This document shows, in pieces, positions 32,651-42,720 of a stretch of DNA of 64,000 bases. The DNA lies in assembly GCA_047967505.1 (NCBI GenBank), contig CM106540.1. One strand, given 5' to 3'. The stretch's first letter is position 1. Each line of letters opens with the position of its first letter. Position numbers and translations under genes: made by a program. A model generated the notes under the pieces. It saw only the letters and a list, made by a program, of their open reading frames with translations. It was not told where the DNA came from and did not search any database. Origin of the DNA: Dipteris shenzhenensis. Taxonomy: Eukaryota; Polypodiophyta; Polypodiopsida; Gleicheniales.

Positions 32651-33985
32651 CATACCCACTAGTTGATCTTCTATCATTAATGCTGCCAATCCAATCTGCA
32701 TCGGTATAACCATGCAAGCATATTCCTCCTTCCTTAGCTTCACATATCTAAGTATTCTTCTCACTACGTCAAGATGACTCTTGCAAGGCTTTACTCACCA
32801 CACCCAAAGCATAACTCAAGTCCATTCTAGTGATGATAAGATATATGAGACTTCCAACCATTTTCCGGAACATAGTCACATCCTGCAAGTAGTACCCATC
32901 ATCAATCATCTTAGCATTTTGCTCAAGTGGTGTTTCGATCGGTTTGCATGCTGTCATACCATATTTTTCCAAGATGTCCAAAGCACATTGCCTTTGTAGC
33001 ATCCAAATACCATGTGGTGAATCAATTATCTCAATCCCAAGGCAATCTCTTAGCTGTCCAACATTCTTCATGTCAAATTCACATGACAATATACTTTTGT
33101 AAGACTAGAATAAGTCCAATCATACAAATTTAGATTTTTTGTTGTTCTAAAGACCAAAAACCTACACAAAAAATAAAAGAGAAAATGAAAGAGAAGAAAA
33201 AACAGGTAAACAAAAACTTTTATGAAAAACAAAAGGAAGACATACTTAGCAAGTAAAGGAACACTTATGTCGTTCATCAGTGCCCAAGCATAAGCAATCT
33301 CTTCTTAGTTGCTGTAATTTCTGCATCAAGACTCCCCGTGATGATTAAATCATCCACATATATGATCACAATCACCATTTTTGCTCCTTCTTGCTTCACA
33401 TATAGTAAGCTATTAGCTTTAGATTGCTTGATGCATATTTAGCAAGGCTTTACTCATTCTCTCTCACCAAGCTCTTGGAGCTTGCTTCAGCCCATACAAG
33501 GCTTTCCTTAACTTGCACACATGCATAGGATATTTGTAATGTGTGTACCTCTTGGACTGATGCGTATAAACTTCCTCATAAAGTGTACCATCTAAAAAAA
33601 CATTTTTGACATCCATTTGATATAGCTTCCACCCATGCATGGTTGCCAAAGCAATCACGATCCGTATGGTAGTCATCTTTGACACCGGGCAGAATGTTTC
33701 ATCATCGTCCAACCCATATGTTTGGGCATACCCCTTTGCTACTAACCTTGCCTTGTATCTCTCCACACTTCCATATGATTTACACTTCATTTTATAAACC
33801 CATTTGCAGCCAAACCACAGCCAAACACCTTCAAATAAGCCAAGGTTGGCAGTGTACCCATAAAGCTTTCCAAAAGGTGTCAACCCATGTATGGCATCCG
33901 TGTATACACCGCCATATACACCGCTTCAGCCCAAAAACTCAATGGCATACTCGTTTCATGCATCATGGCTCTAGCCATATCACCA

Positions 33986-34330
33986 AGGAGCGTCGTACTG
34001 ATTTACCAACACAAGTAGAAGCTCGAGCGAATGGGCCTATGCTTGAATTGCGGCAAGCCTGGTCGCTTGTCAAGCCCTTGCACTTTAAACTATGGTAAGG
34101 GTAAAGCCGCAATCAACTTGGTTGAGTCTAGGAAGACTCGAGGTAATCATCTTCACATTTCTAGTCTTGATGTCTTCTCTTATGATTCAAGTTGTGAGCA
34201 TTGCTAGTTCAATATGCATCTGGTTAATGTCTTATTTGATGACTACAATACTCATAACTTTATTAATGGCTCTCTTGTGCAAAGGCTTTGCAACGCAGCA
34301 ATGGAGTGGTTGAATAGCCAAGAGTCTATT
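33986..34330 (+). pseudogene. Gypsy zinc-knuckle and protease fragment
   Basis: The plus strand encodes LCLNCGKPGRLSSPC (a CCHC-like knuckle that lacks a clear His), then ISSLDVFSYDSSCEHC and, after a stop, VNVLFDDYNTHNFINGSL, resembling the gypsy protease active-site region. Only about 110 codons remain. It may belong to the same element as the integrase at 37201, split by the LTR-like blocks. Confidence 0.55.
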
Positions 34331-34343
34331 AGAAATGAATCCC

Positions 34344-35370
34344 TGTAGAGGGTATCCCATAGTAGAAGATGGATAGAGCGTCTCCAAGAATTACACACGG
34401 AACTGTTTAACTACGGAATCAAAAACTTCTTTACTTATATGTACTTCACAACCACTGGTATGTATGCAAGCCAATAAATAGACTGTGCTCCAAAAAAGAT
34501 ATAGAATCCACAATGGTATATTTCTGTCCAAAACCACACACAATACAAAAGAGATGCAAAGTCCCAACAAACAGCAGTCCTCTGATCTTACCAAAAGCTC
34601 TCCTACTATCTGCTTGGCACGTCTAGATCCCTGAGCCCACATGCTCCTCCTGAGCTTATGATCTCTCCACATTACCGCCCAAGTAGTCAGCCTAGGTGGG
34701 CAGCACCTTCTCAGCTAAGTCTGCAGCTTCTCTGTCCCTCCTTCACCTCCTGGATGTAGGCCCAAGGAATGTCCTCTGCTGCTGCTCTCTGCTCCCCAAA
34801 AGGCTGCTCCAGATGATGCCAATGGAGGCCTTAAAGGCCCCCTTTTATAGGGCTGTTTGCTCATTGTTTTGGCCGACTTGGGAAAAACCCACAGACCCCT
34901 CTAGCCGACCTGATCACTCCCATAAACCCCTTGTGGGGGCACACAAACCGAGGGCTGGCTGGCACAGCCAGGCCACATGGCAGGCTGCCACTGGCCCAGG
35001 CCTGTCCACCAGCCCTAGCCTGACTTCCAAACAGGCCCATATGGACCCAAATCCTGCTGCGACTGAGACGCCTTCCTGCTGCTACAAATCTGCACCTGTC
35101 TGGACCTCTACCAGGCCCTGGAGCTCCTTCAAACAGGCCCGTAAAGGCTGCTGACATCAGCACCACCTCATCGCTGCCTTTTCCTGCTGGAATCCCCACA
35201 CAGCCGTGCCTCTCCACCCGTGGACAGCCACATGGCACGTCTCTGTCAGTTCCCCTCCATCCATCTGCCAGGTACTGTGTACATCCTTTCTTGTGCTGCC
35301 TGATTGCTGTCCATGTGGCAGCCCCAAATCTTTTCCTTTTGTCCTACGGTCCACCCCCCCCCCCCCCCCA
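34344..35370 (-). repeat. LTR-like block, minus strand
   Basis: On the minus strand a GC-richer upstream part leads to CCCTATAAAAGGGGGCC (TATA box, about 34840), then a transcript-like part that ends CCCTCTACA at 34344. This is the layout of U3-R-U5 of a gypsy LTR. The right end is uncertain; a C-run at 35353-35369 lies close to it. No target duplication was found. Confidence 0.5.
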
Positions 35371-35693
35371 TGTACTCCTCATTTGGGGGCTCACAGATGG
35401 GGAGGTGACCTCTACTTTTCCAATGTTGATTATTTGAACCATGAAATTCACTTTCAATATCTTCAAGGGCCAATGGTAAAAATGGCATAGAAAATTGATT
35501 TAAATTCATGTGTTCAAGCAGAGGAACATTTTCAATTATTGCAAACAATTGAATGTGATGTTTTCTTATGTATGTTGAAACCCGAATTGTTTTTTAATAA
35601 TGATTTGTTGCAATATTCTGTAACATGCAACGGTAATCTGATCGTGGAATTCACAGCAAGACCATCTTTAAACCTTTAGCGAGGAATTAGGGT
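35371..35693. other. Spacer between LTR-like blocks, no gene
   Basis: AT-rich sequence with no coding or repeat signal that I recognise; possibly original intron DNA. Confidence 0.4.
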
Positions 35694-36560
35694 TGTACAC
35701 CATAGAGAGAGAAGGGAGATGAGGGTAGAGAGAGAGTAGAGTCGACAACCGAACAGATCCCTATACCCACTGGGGGGCCCCTCCCCCAATCAGGGAAGAA
35801 TTTGCTTTATACTTGGAGAACTGAGAAATACAAAGAACACTCTTTGAGAGAGCACGGAATGCACTTCTGAAGAGCTCACTGTGCACACATAGAGCAAACC
35901 CAAAGACCTGAGAGGCAACACCGACCAATACCGAGACCTTGATGCTGTCCACACTGACGATGTATGACGCTTCTGCAAGGCAAGGGAGAGGCTTGTGCTG
36001 TCCACCAGAATGCAGGGTTACTACGTGAGTGAGAGAGTGAAAGCTAGGAGTGATAGATCCTATAAGAGAGCTGAGAGATGACTGAAATAAAGAGCTGAGA
36101 ATGAGCTATGTAAAACTGTAAAAGATAACTGAAAAGAGTGCTGAAACAGACCCCAAACCTTACTCCGTTCGCTGCCCCGACTCCCCGTCTGATGTGCTGC
36201 GTAACACCGTCCCCAGAGGGCTAAACTGATGCCAAGGGCTGAGGCTGTTCAGAGGGCCACTGGGGGTGAGTGTCAGGCTGTTCAGAGGGGGCTGAGGAGG
36301 AGCTGTAGGAGGCTGAAGTGCTGGGAGAACTGAACGAGGAAAGAGAGCCTGGAGGCCCCCTTTTTATAGAGCTTTTGGGGCTGGTTGGCTGGTCCCTTGG
36401 CCCCATAAAGGCAGCCTAGGGAGGGGTGCAAGGTACCCTATAAAGGCAGCCCTTCCCTTGCCATTCTCTTTCTTTTCTTGTTCCAGCCCTGAGGGGGCCC
36501 AAAAGGGCTCCTATCCTAGGCTGGACCTAAAACACTACCCTACGGTTCTCTAGTGGGTAC
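35694..36560 (-). repeat. Second LTR-like block, minus strand
   Basis: It has the same layout as the previous block: CTCTATAAAAAGGGGGCCTCC (TATA, about 36360) on the minus strand, a CT-rich transcribed part, and an end reading GGTGTACA at 35694. Right boundary not determined. Open frames inside it (35761-36005, 36221-36406) show no domains. Confidence 0.45.
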
Positions 36561-37200
36561 TAGTGAACAAGGACTGATATTCTAACTTGACCTATGGCTG
36601 AGAGATTGACTTACGTAGCTTGTGCCTGACTGTCCCAGGACAAGGGCTCACAAAGGGGTCACAGCATACGACAAAATCTCCTGGTAATGAACTATTACGC
36701 ACTTGTCGACGTAGCCAGTGTGTCACCTTGCACCCAAGTGCAGGGGTGCATGTGACATATTCGGACAAACACACATTAATGAATTCTCTCACGCACTAAT
36801 AAAATTCAACTATAAGGATTTTATCAAACTCACAATCAAGAACAAGAGTCCTTTGCCAAGGACGTATCTCATCAATCAACTCTAATCAAACAGTGTGAAT
36901 TTCTTATAGACTTTATGTTTCGCTTGTAGGTGTATTGCAACTTTCAAGAGTGTAAGGTTTCTCAAGAGGGAATGACACTCTTTCGCCAAAGCTAATGGTC
37001 AATGTCGAACTGCATGCATGTTCGAAATTATTCACAACGCCAACTTTAGACGAGCATCCCTATTGCATCCTGTGGAGATACCGGAAGATTACCTAAAAGA
37101 GAGAACATTTCAGCCACTACGTTCGCCCACCTATTTGTGGAAAACTTGTTTAGCCGTATGCCTTACCGACTGAAATAGGCATTTCTCACAAAATCAGACA
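36561..37200. other. Intron segment, no gene recognised
   Basis: No coding features. It precedes the gypsy integrase end and may contain a badly decayed part of it. Confidence 0.4.
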
Positions 37201-37840
37201 CTCGACTCAGCATTGAGTTCAGCTCATCATCCTGGATCAGACGAATGGACTCAGAGGGTCAATCACACTCTAGAAGATATGTTGAGAGCAACTGTCTCTC
37301 GGAGTCAGTCTAATGGGAAAGTATATCTTCCTTCATTAAGGTTTGCCTACAATAGTGCTAAGCATTCTACGACACAAATCAGTCCATTCATGCTAATGTA
37401 TGGATACTAGCCTAGAGTCCCATGGGTAGTTCAAGATATCTTGCAATCATAAAAGAGATTCTCAAGTAATGCGTGAATGTCGGGTCTATAAAATATATTC
37501 ATGCTTTGTGGTCCTTTCTTGGATCCTTTTGAAGTGGCTTACAACTTGCATTACCTAATGGTGTTCGAGTACACCCACTAGGCTGGAAGAGAAGTTGAGT
37601 ACCTAAGATAATTTAGTCTCTAAGGATGAGATTGTACAAGTCGAGGATCTAACCACTTATATGCCCCCATGGACCGGAATGTCTTCTAGACTATAGGGAG
37701 CACCAACTTAGAACAAGGTTGTCTAGAGCTGAATGTTAAGTGGAAGGATCGCTCTGAAGAGGGGGAGGGGAATAGTACTTGGGAAAGTATTGATTCTCTT
37801 CGGCACCAATTCCCAAAGTTGTCACAATCCTTCTCTAAAT
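37201..37840 (+). pseudogene. Gypsy integrase end and chromodomain (chromovirus)
   Basis: RVNHTLEDMLRATVSRSQSN and LPSLRFAYNSAKHSTTQISP (37240-37400) are the integrase C-terminal region. It ends with a chromodomain: VKWKDRSEEG then STWESIDSLRHQFPKLSQSF (37735-37838). Chromodomain integrases direct insertion to particular chromatin. Stops and a poorly matching middle part show decay. The stop is followed by a purine tract and an LTR. Confidence 0.85.
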
Positions 37841-37853
37841 AAGGGAGAGAGAA

Positions 37854-38285
37854 TGTTATGTCCACATCTAAACTAGTGTTATGGAGGTCCGATCAACCTA
37901 GGGTCATGTAACTTGCACCCTTGGCATAGTTAGGGTAGTCCTAGGGTTGAGACACCTAGACACCCTATGCCTATATAAGTGAGAGCCTCAGCTCATTCAT
38001 AAGAGTGGGGCCTCATGAGAATACCCAACTAGGAAGGAGCCCATCTAGGCCTATGATTCTCTGGGCCGCGTGGTATTGGGACATTTTGTCTTACCTGGGA
38101 GATCACTGGTCTGTGGTTTCCTTGACCTCTAGCTCAGGAGTGATCCTTTCGTGACGCACTAGCCTACACTATGTGTGTCCCTATCTCTATGTGATAACCT
38201 CTGGTGGAGTTGCAGGTAGCTCATGGATAGCAGATTGCATAGGAACCTCTAGGTTAGCTATGGCTAATGTATAAGGGGTGTTTCA
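37854..38285 (+). repeat. 3' LTR of the chromovirus
   Basis: It begins TGTTATGTCC immediately after the polypurine tract AAGGGAGAGAGAA (37841-37853). A TATA box (CTATATAAG, 37971-37979) lies about 120 bases in. The right end (TTTCA) is a guess; no target duplication was checked successfully. Confidence 0.65.
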
Positions 38286-39114
38286 ATACTCTAAACTAGA
38301 TGTCAAGGAATAAGAAAAGCCTATGGGCATTGCCACATATACGCCTAGTATCTAGATGTCCATCAAAAATAGTCTAGTCACCTAGAACAAATAATGCACA
38401 CCAAAATGTGAAACTTTGTCAGCTCATTGTGTAGACTTGCATATCCTTTAAGAAATAAAAGCCATGTATCAAAGGTGAAATCTGGATTTTCCATGTAGAA
38501 TTATCAAGGATTTAAAGTTGTAGGGTTTTGCCATAACCAGGTCCTCAAAGCACCATCATCATAAGTTGGTGTACTGGTTGCCCTGTTACCTTCCTTGTGC
38601 TTATAAGCACTTCTTGTAATTAGTCTTAAATTTTAATATTACTGGATATGTAGCCACCCCCACCCATAAATTTCCATCCTGTCCACAACTTGCAGACTTA
38701 AAAAAGGCTAATCAAGTCATAAATGTCTCACGGGACTCACGACTAGAAAGATTTAACAAAACAAGTGCTTTTCCAAATGCACATAGCATGTTTTGTACTC
38801 AAGCATATCTTTGTCTTTGTCATTAAATATAGCAAAGTCATAAATGAGCTGCAATGACAGATGAATCACAAGCAGAACTTTTTAAATATAGAATTCAATA
38901 AACCAGAAACACAGCTAACTGAGCGCACGTACAGCAGCTTTTCTGAGCTGACAAGAGGCCAAAGTGATATCCAACATCAGCAGACAAATGTGCAATGCTG
39001 CTGGCTGCATACAAGTTATGTATATCAGAGTCTAAATATTTTATTTCTGTACGTTCTTTAGACTAAAAATGCATGCTTGTGGTGGGCTTAACAATTGACA
39101 TCGTTCACAGATAC

Positions 39115-39201
39115 CTCATCAATGGGTTCAATATTTTGATAAAGCGGCTCTAGTACGGAAAGTGCTGCTGTAAACTGCTGAAGATGATAAAGAATGACAG
39201 C
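39115..39201 (-). CDS. CNOT10: CNOT10-like exon 4 (29 codons)
   Basis: It has acceptor CAG at 39202-39204 and donor GT at 39113-39114, phase 0 at both ends. It encodes AVILYHLQQFTAALSVLEPL then YQNIEPIDE, a TPR helix pair strongly conserved in CNOT10 proteins. A 103-bp intron separates it from exon 3, the only short intron of the gene. Confidence 0.93.
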
Positions 39202-39304
39202 CTGCACATCAGAAAATAAGAAAAGTATTAGCAACATCGCTCTCTTATCACTATGCTGGACAGTTGTCAAAAGCTGAAGGAGCATACAAAGTAAAGCAAC
39301 ATAC

Positions 39305-39493
39305 TGTATTAAAAGTCGGTATCGATGTATCGTAATCCTCCATACATGCAACAGCATCTGAACTCAACCCTGTCGGAACAGCAGATGTGGAATTGCTCCC
39401 TTTTATGCCAGAAGCACTGGTACTTGGAGGACTGTTCAACGTCACATTACCTCCATCCTCACCGGCATTTTTGGAAAGCTCCTCAATTCTCCT
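39305..39493 (-). CDS. CNOT10: CNOT10-like exon 3 (63 codons)
   Basis: It starts RRIEELSKNAGEDGG after acceptor CAG (39494-39496) and ends MEDYDTSIPTFNT before the donor GTATGT (39304 downward). The middle is a Ser/Thr-rich variable linker; the two ends match the conserved parts of CNOT10 homologues. Phase 0 at both borders. Confidence 0.92.
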
Positions 39494-39629
39494 CTGGAAA
39501 GCCCATGCCCACCTATCCTTCATGAGGGGGACGCAGGGAGAGGGAGCAATTTGAATGGAGAAAGAGGACTTCATTTCAAAATTGGAACTTAGAACAACCC
39601 AAAGGACACTCAGAAAACAATCAAAAACA

Positions 39630-39717
39630 CCTTGACTTTTGATAACACATCCAACAGCTTCTGAGGATCTGTGCAGCCATCACGAAAATATTCTGCAACA
39701 GCAATGTTATGAAGCAC
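39630..39717 (-). CDS. CNOT10: CNOT10-like exon 2 (about 29 codons)
   Basis: It encodes VLHNIAVAEYFRDGCTDPQK then LLDVLSKVK, the conserved N-terminal TPR helix of CNOT10. The acceptor is CAG at 39718-39720 and the donor follows GTCAAG. The left border could be off by one base in my reading; 29 whole codons fit the phase-0 borders of the neighbouring exons. Confidence 0.88.
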
Positions 39718-40734
39718 CTGTTACAACCACAATGTATACGATAGGTAAGCTATGAAAAGAAACCACATAAGATCCAGGATAGTCCCTGAATAATATATGA
39801 AAGAAGTTGGGACGGAAATGGATATTTAGCAAACTTTTAAAAAATTATGTTTCAAAGCACGAGTTCGAGGTCAAAATCAGTTTGATACTGCCTATTTGCT
39901 GACAGATGAAAGTGCATCATACAAAGCCATGAACACCAAGCTATGTAAAAACATGACTAAGCACCCACATTGAAGAATATGCCTTCACAATACTAGAATA
40001 TATCCAGTCTTACAAGAACAAAAAGAGAGAGGTAAAGAAGAAAGAAAGATGTATTAACATCTTCGAAAGGCCTCATGGGCCTGCGAGACAAGGTATAATC
40101 AAAAAAAGTAACTCATAAAGCCACAGGGCTGAGGCAAATGGCTCGCTATGGCCCTTGCTGAGTGCTATACTAAGAAACTCAAATAGTACTCAAAGCACAA
40201 AAACTCAGAAATCCTGAGATGACAAGAGATGTGATCGAGTGTCATCTTTGATTTTGGTGCCATCGCAGCTCTCCGGTGGAATGCAAAGATATCGGGTATC
40301 TCCCTCTATTGGTCGTCTCTCGCTGCGGTGGGGGGCAAGGTCTCCGTGATCTCTATATCTGGCGAGCCATATCAAGAGTGACACCTCAGGTGGTCCTCTC
40401 TGAGTAGAGCTGGGACCAAGAGCCATCATGAGAAGATGTGCAATGGAGATCGATGCAGCCAGCCGGTCTGCCACCACAAACTCTCCATGTAGATCAAGGA
40501 TTAGAGACACAAAGTGCTGGACCAAATGGGAGAGCTGTGGCTTTCATGTGACCCTAGAGCATATATGTGATCAATTGTAAGCGTTTACCTATACGCAGGC
40601 ATCTAGCCACCACAACCAATCTTTGAGATGAATGAATGCAAACCCCTCCCATTACACACAAGGGACCAAATCTTGTTGTCCTGAAATGATAGCTGAGGTG
40701 CTAGACCTAGCTACACCATCTATGGCTATATACC

Positions 40735-41975
40735 TAGATGAATCCAAGAATATTCCCAAACTCATCCTCTAAAAACACAATATAGTGCAGTTTCAATCTC
40801 ACGATAATCACTCGTAAGGTTGAAAACCATAAACTCCATCATGCATAGCACGGACTAGCTACACCATCTACGGCTATAACTATAGGAAGAGAAGGGGTCG
40901 CACGTTCGACTTCCACAACTATTCCGAGAAAGAAAGCCAAAAGAACTCCAACTCCAGGTGTAGACCGTTCAAGTGTTGCTTATTTGCAAGCAGGCAAGAA
41001 GTAAGATAGTGATGAAGAGGATTCACATGAAGATGTACATACAAATGTTTCTATAAGTGTGGCAAGTCCTACCATTTGATGTCATCCTCACCTCATGATA
41101 GAAGATCTCTCTCATTTCAGTGTCTCAAGAAAGTGAGAAGTTGCTAGATCCTTCCTTGAACTCTAAACTGATGATACCCTCATGGAGGGGCATCTAAATT
41201 ATAATGGTCCTCAAAGTCAAGTGATTAAACCCTTGTTCTGATCTTAGTCATTCAAAGAGACCCGAGCTGGCCTACGGCAATCTTCAGCGCATGCGACCAA
41301 ATGTATATGGATGTATTCAAATCTTGAGGCCATCGTCCACAGTCCAATGAAAGTAATTTTCATAGAATCGGCCCGTGTTGCATGATCCTTGTGCAGCAAC
41401 AAAAGATCTAGTTTGATGATCCAGTTCCTCTCCTATCTCAAAATGCAACATACAGGCTGTACTAAAAGAGGGGTAGTACATCCATCCTCCAAAACAAGAG
41501 ACTCGGACTTTGCCTCAACCTTGAAAGCACATCCTCCCCCTATGAACAAAGCTATTGTCACTCAAGTGAATACGAGAGGTGTGCATTGTAGTCTTGAAGC
41601 GATCTTGAGTAACCATCTCTAATTGTCCTTAGCCACTGAGGTCTGAACAAGACCATAAGCAACGTTGGATTGCTCCTAGCAATGCAAGGTATAATCTCTA
41701 GCCACGTGCCACTACAAAAGAAGCAAATAGCAGATCTTCTATGACCAATGTCTAGACTAAAAAGTTATCTCTAGAACCTAGAGAAGATCCGTGGGAATTC
41801 GTTGTTGGAGGCATGTCTTTGGCCAGTGGAGCCACTAGAGAGAGGCACCTACTCATGCGAGTGCATGTAAAGAAGGGAATCGAGTTAAACTAGATGAATC
41901 CGGGAACATGCCCAACCCCATCCTCTAAAAACACAAAAACAACAAACTCCATCACACATAGCAAGGACTAGCTAC
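40735..41975. repeat. Dispersed repeat pair in intron 1
   Basis: Two direct copies (40735-40870 and 41892-41975) share the blocks CATCCTCTAAAAACACAA, AACTCCATCA and GGACTAGCTACA. A third weak copy lies near 44090-44180. The family was not identified. Confidence 0.6.
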
Positions 41976-42149
41976 AATGAAATCCGCACTAACATTATAA
42001 GCGCCCCCCAGTGGATGTAGACAATAATATAAACATATGTTCTCACACATACATGTGCCGAGTCTATTCATGGCATAACCACTCTCCAAGATCCCATGAT
42101 TTGCAGCCCCCATCATACTACTCATTCAAACACAAAAGCCTTAAGTCAC

Positions 42150-42720
42150 AGAATTGTACTCATCCCAAGAAATAAAGTGAAGTATTTTATTTTTACTCCG
42201 GTAAAAGAGAGTTGACTTTGGTCAACGAGAGAAAGTTTCCACTTCATTATTTGGTTTTCATTACGTGCATGGTGGGGACACCACAAAGGACTAGGATTAG
42301 TCCAGAGTACAAGAAGGCATGCACTGCATAATCAATAAATGGGTGAAATGTGTTGGATTTGTTTTTTTGTGACACAAGATTGGAGATTGCTAAAATCCCC
42401 CACGTTATAAGGGGAAAAGCACTTTCAAATGGAACCACCAGCTTTAAAGTGGGCCCAGAGAAAATGTAGAAATAACGATTGGAGCGCCCAATCTGTGGAG
42501 AAAGTTCCTGCTGAAAGCATGTGCCAGCTTTTGGGAGAGCTTAGCTTTTTGGCTACCTGTCAAGCTTACAAATTCGAGAGCTACCATGCTCTTTGTACAA
42601 TTCGAGTTCTACTTGTCTTCTTGCAACCTGCGAGCTAACTTTGTATCAAATAATTTTTTACTGTAATAAAATCCTTCAGGGGTATTTCTGGCCCCTAGTG
42701 TGGTGTGAGCTTCTCTCTCC
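42150..42720 (+). repeat. LTR-like relative of the 952-bp solo LTR
   Basis: It shares with the minus strand of the solo LTR the words GTTGACTTTGGTCAACGAGA, GGGGAC, CTAGGATTAGTCCA.AG and GCATGC in the same order, and a late AATAAAA. It contains perfect hairpins GTTGAC/GTCAAC (42211-42226) and GGACTA/TAGTCC (about 42288). Ends are not defined. Confidence 0.55.

Larger units (their letters stand above)
31396..33985 (-). pseudogene. Ty1/copia element 3: scrambled pol remnant
   Basis: Minus-strand pieces in order are an integrase fragment (GDMARAMMHETSMPLSFWAE, about 33915-33980), RT (WVYKMKCKSYGSVERYKARL, MDVKNVFLDGTLYEEVY, YGLKQAPRAW at 33464-33883), a YVDD block near 33350, further RT at 32769-33089, and RNase H. 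The RNase H part is rearranged: the GYTDADWIGSINDRRSTSGY coding block occurs twice (32655-32712 and 31511-31576), with a solo LTR between. A roughly 200-bp AT-rich stretch (33095-33295) interrupts RT. Gag and most of integrase are lost. The element cannot be active. Confidence 0.85.
19136..39114 (-). other. CNOT10 large intron(s), about 20 kb, filled with nested retroelements
   Basis: GT at 39113-39114 and CAG at 19136-19138 bound the region. It contains at least seven retroelement pieces in both orientations. The last 800 bp before the acceptor (19139-19975) and 38290-39114 hold no element I recognise and are probably original intron. A short in-frame exon expected from homologues (encoding a leucine-rich helix before DAFQYMEKAFG) should lie somewhere inside but was not located. 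The flanking phases (0/0) would allow it to be skipped without a frameshift. Confidence 0.8.

Noticed and set aside
40205-40525. Minus-strand frame of 106 codons in CNOT10 intron 1
   Set aside because: No recognisable domain, no splice or promoter context; treated as chance or decayed element.
40880-40930. Possible tRNA (CACGTTCGACTTCC resembles a T-arm)
   Set aside because: No matching acceptor stem or D-arm at the proper distance.
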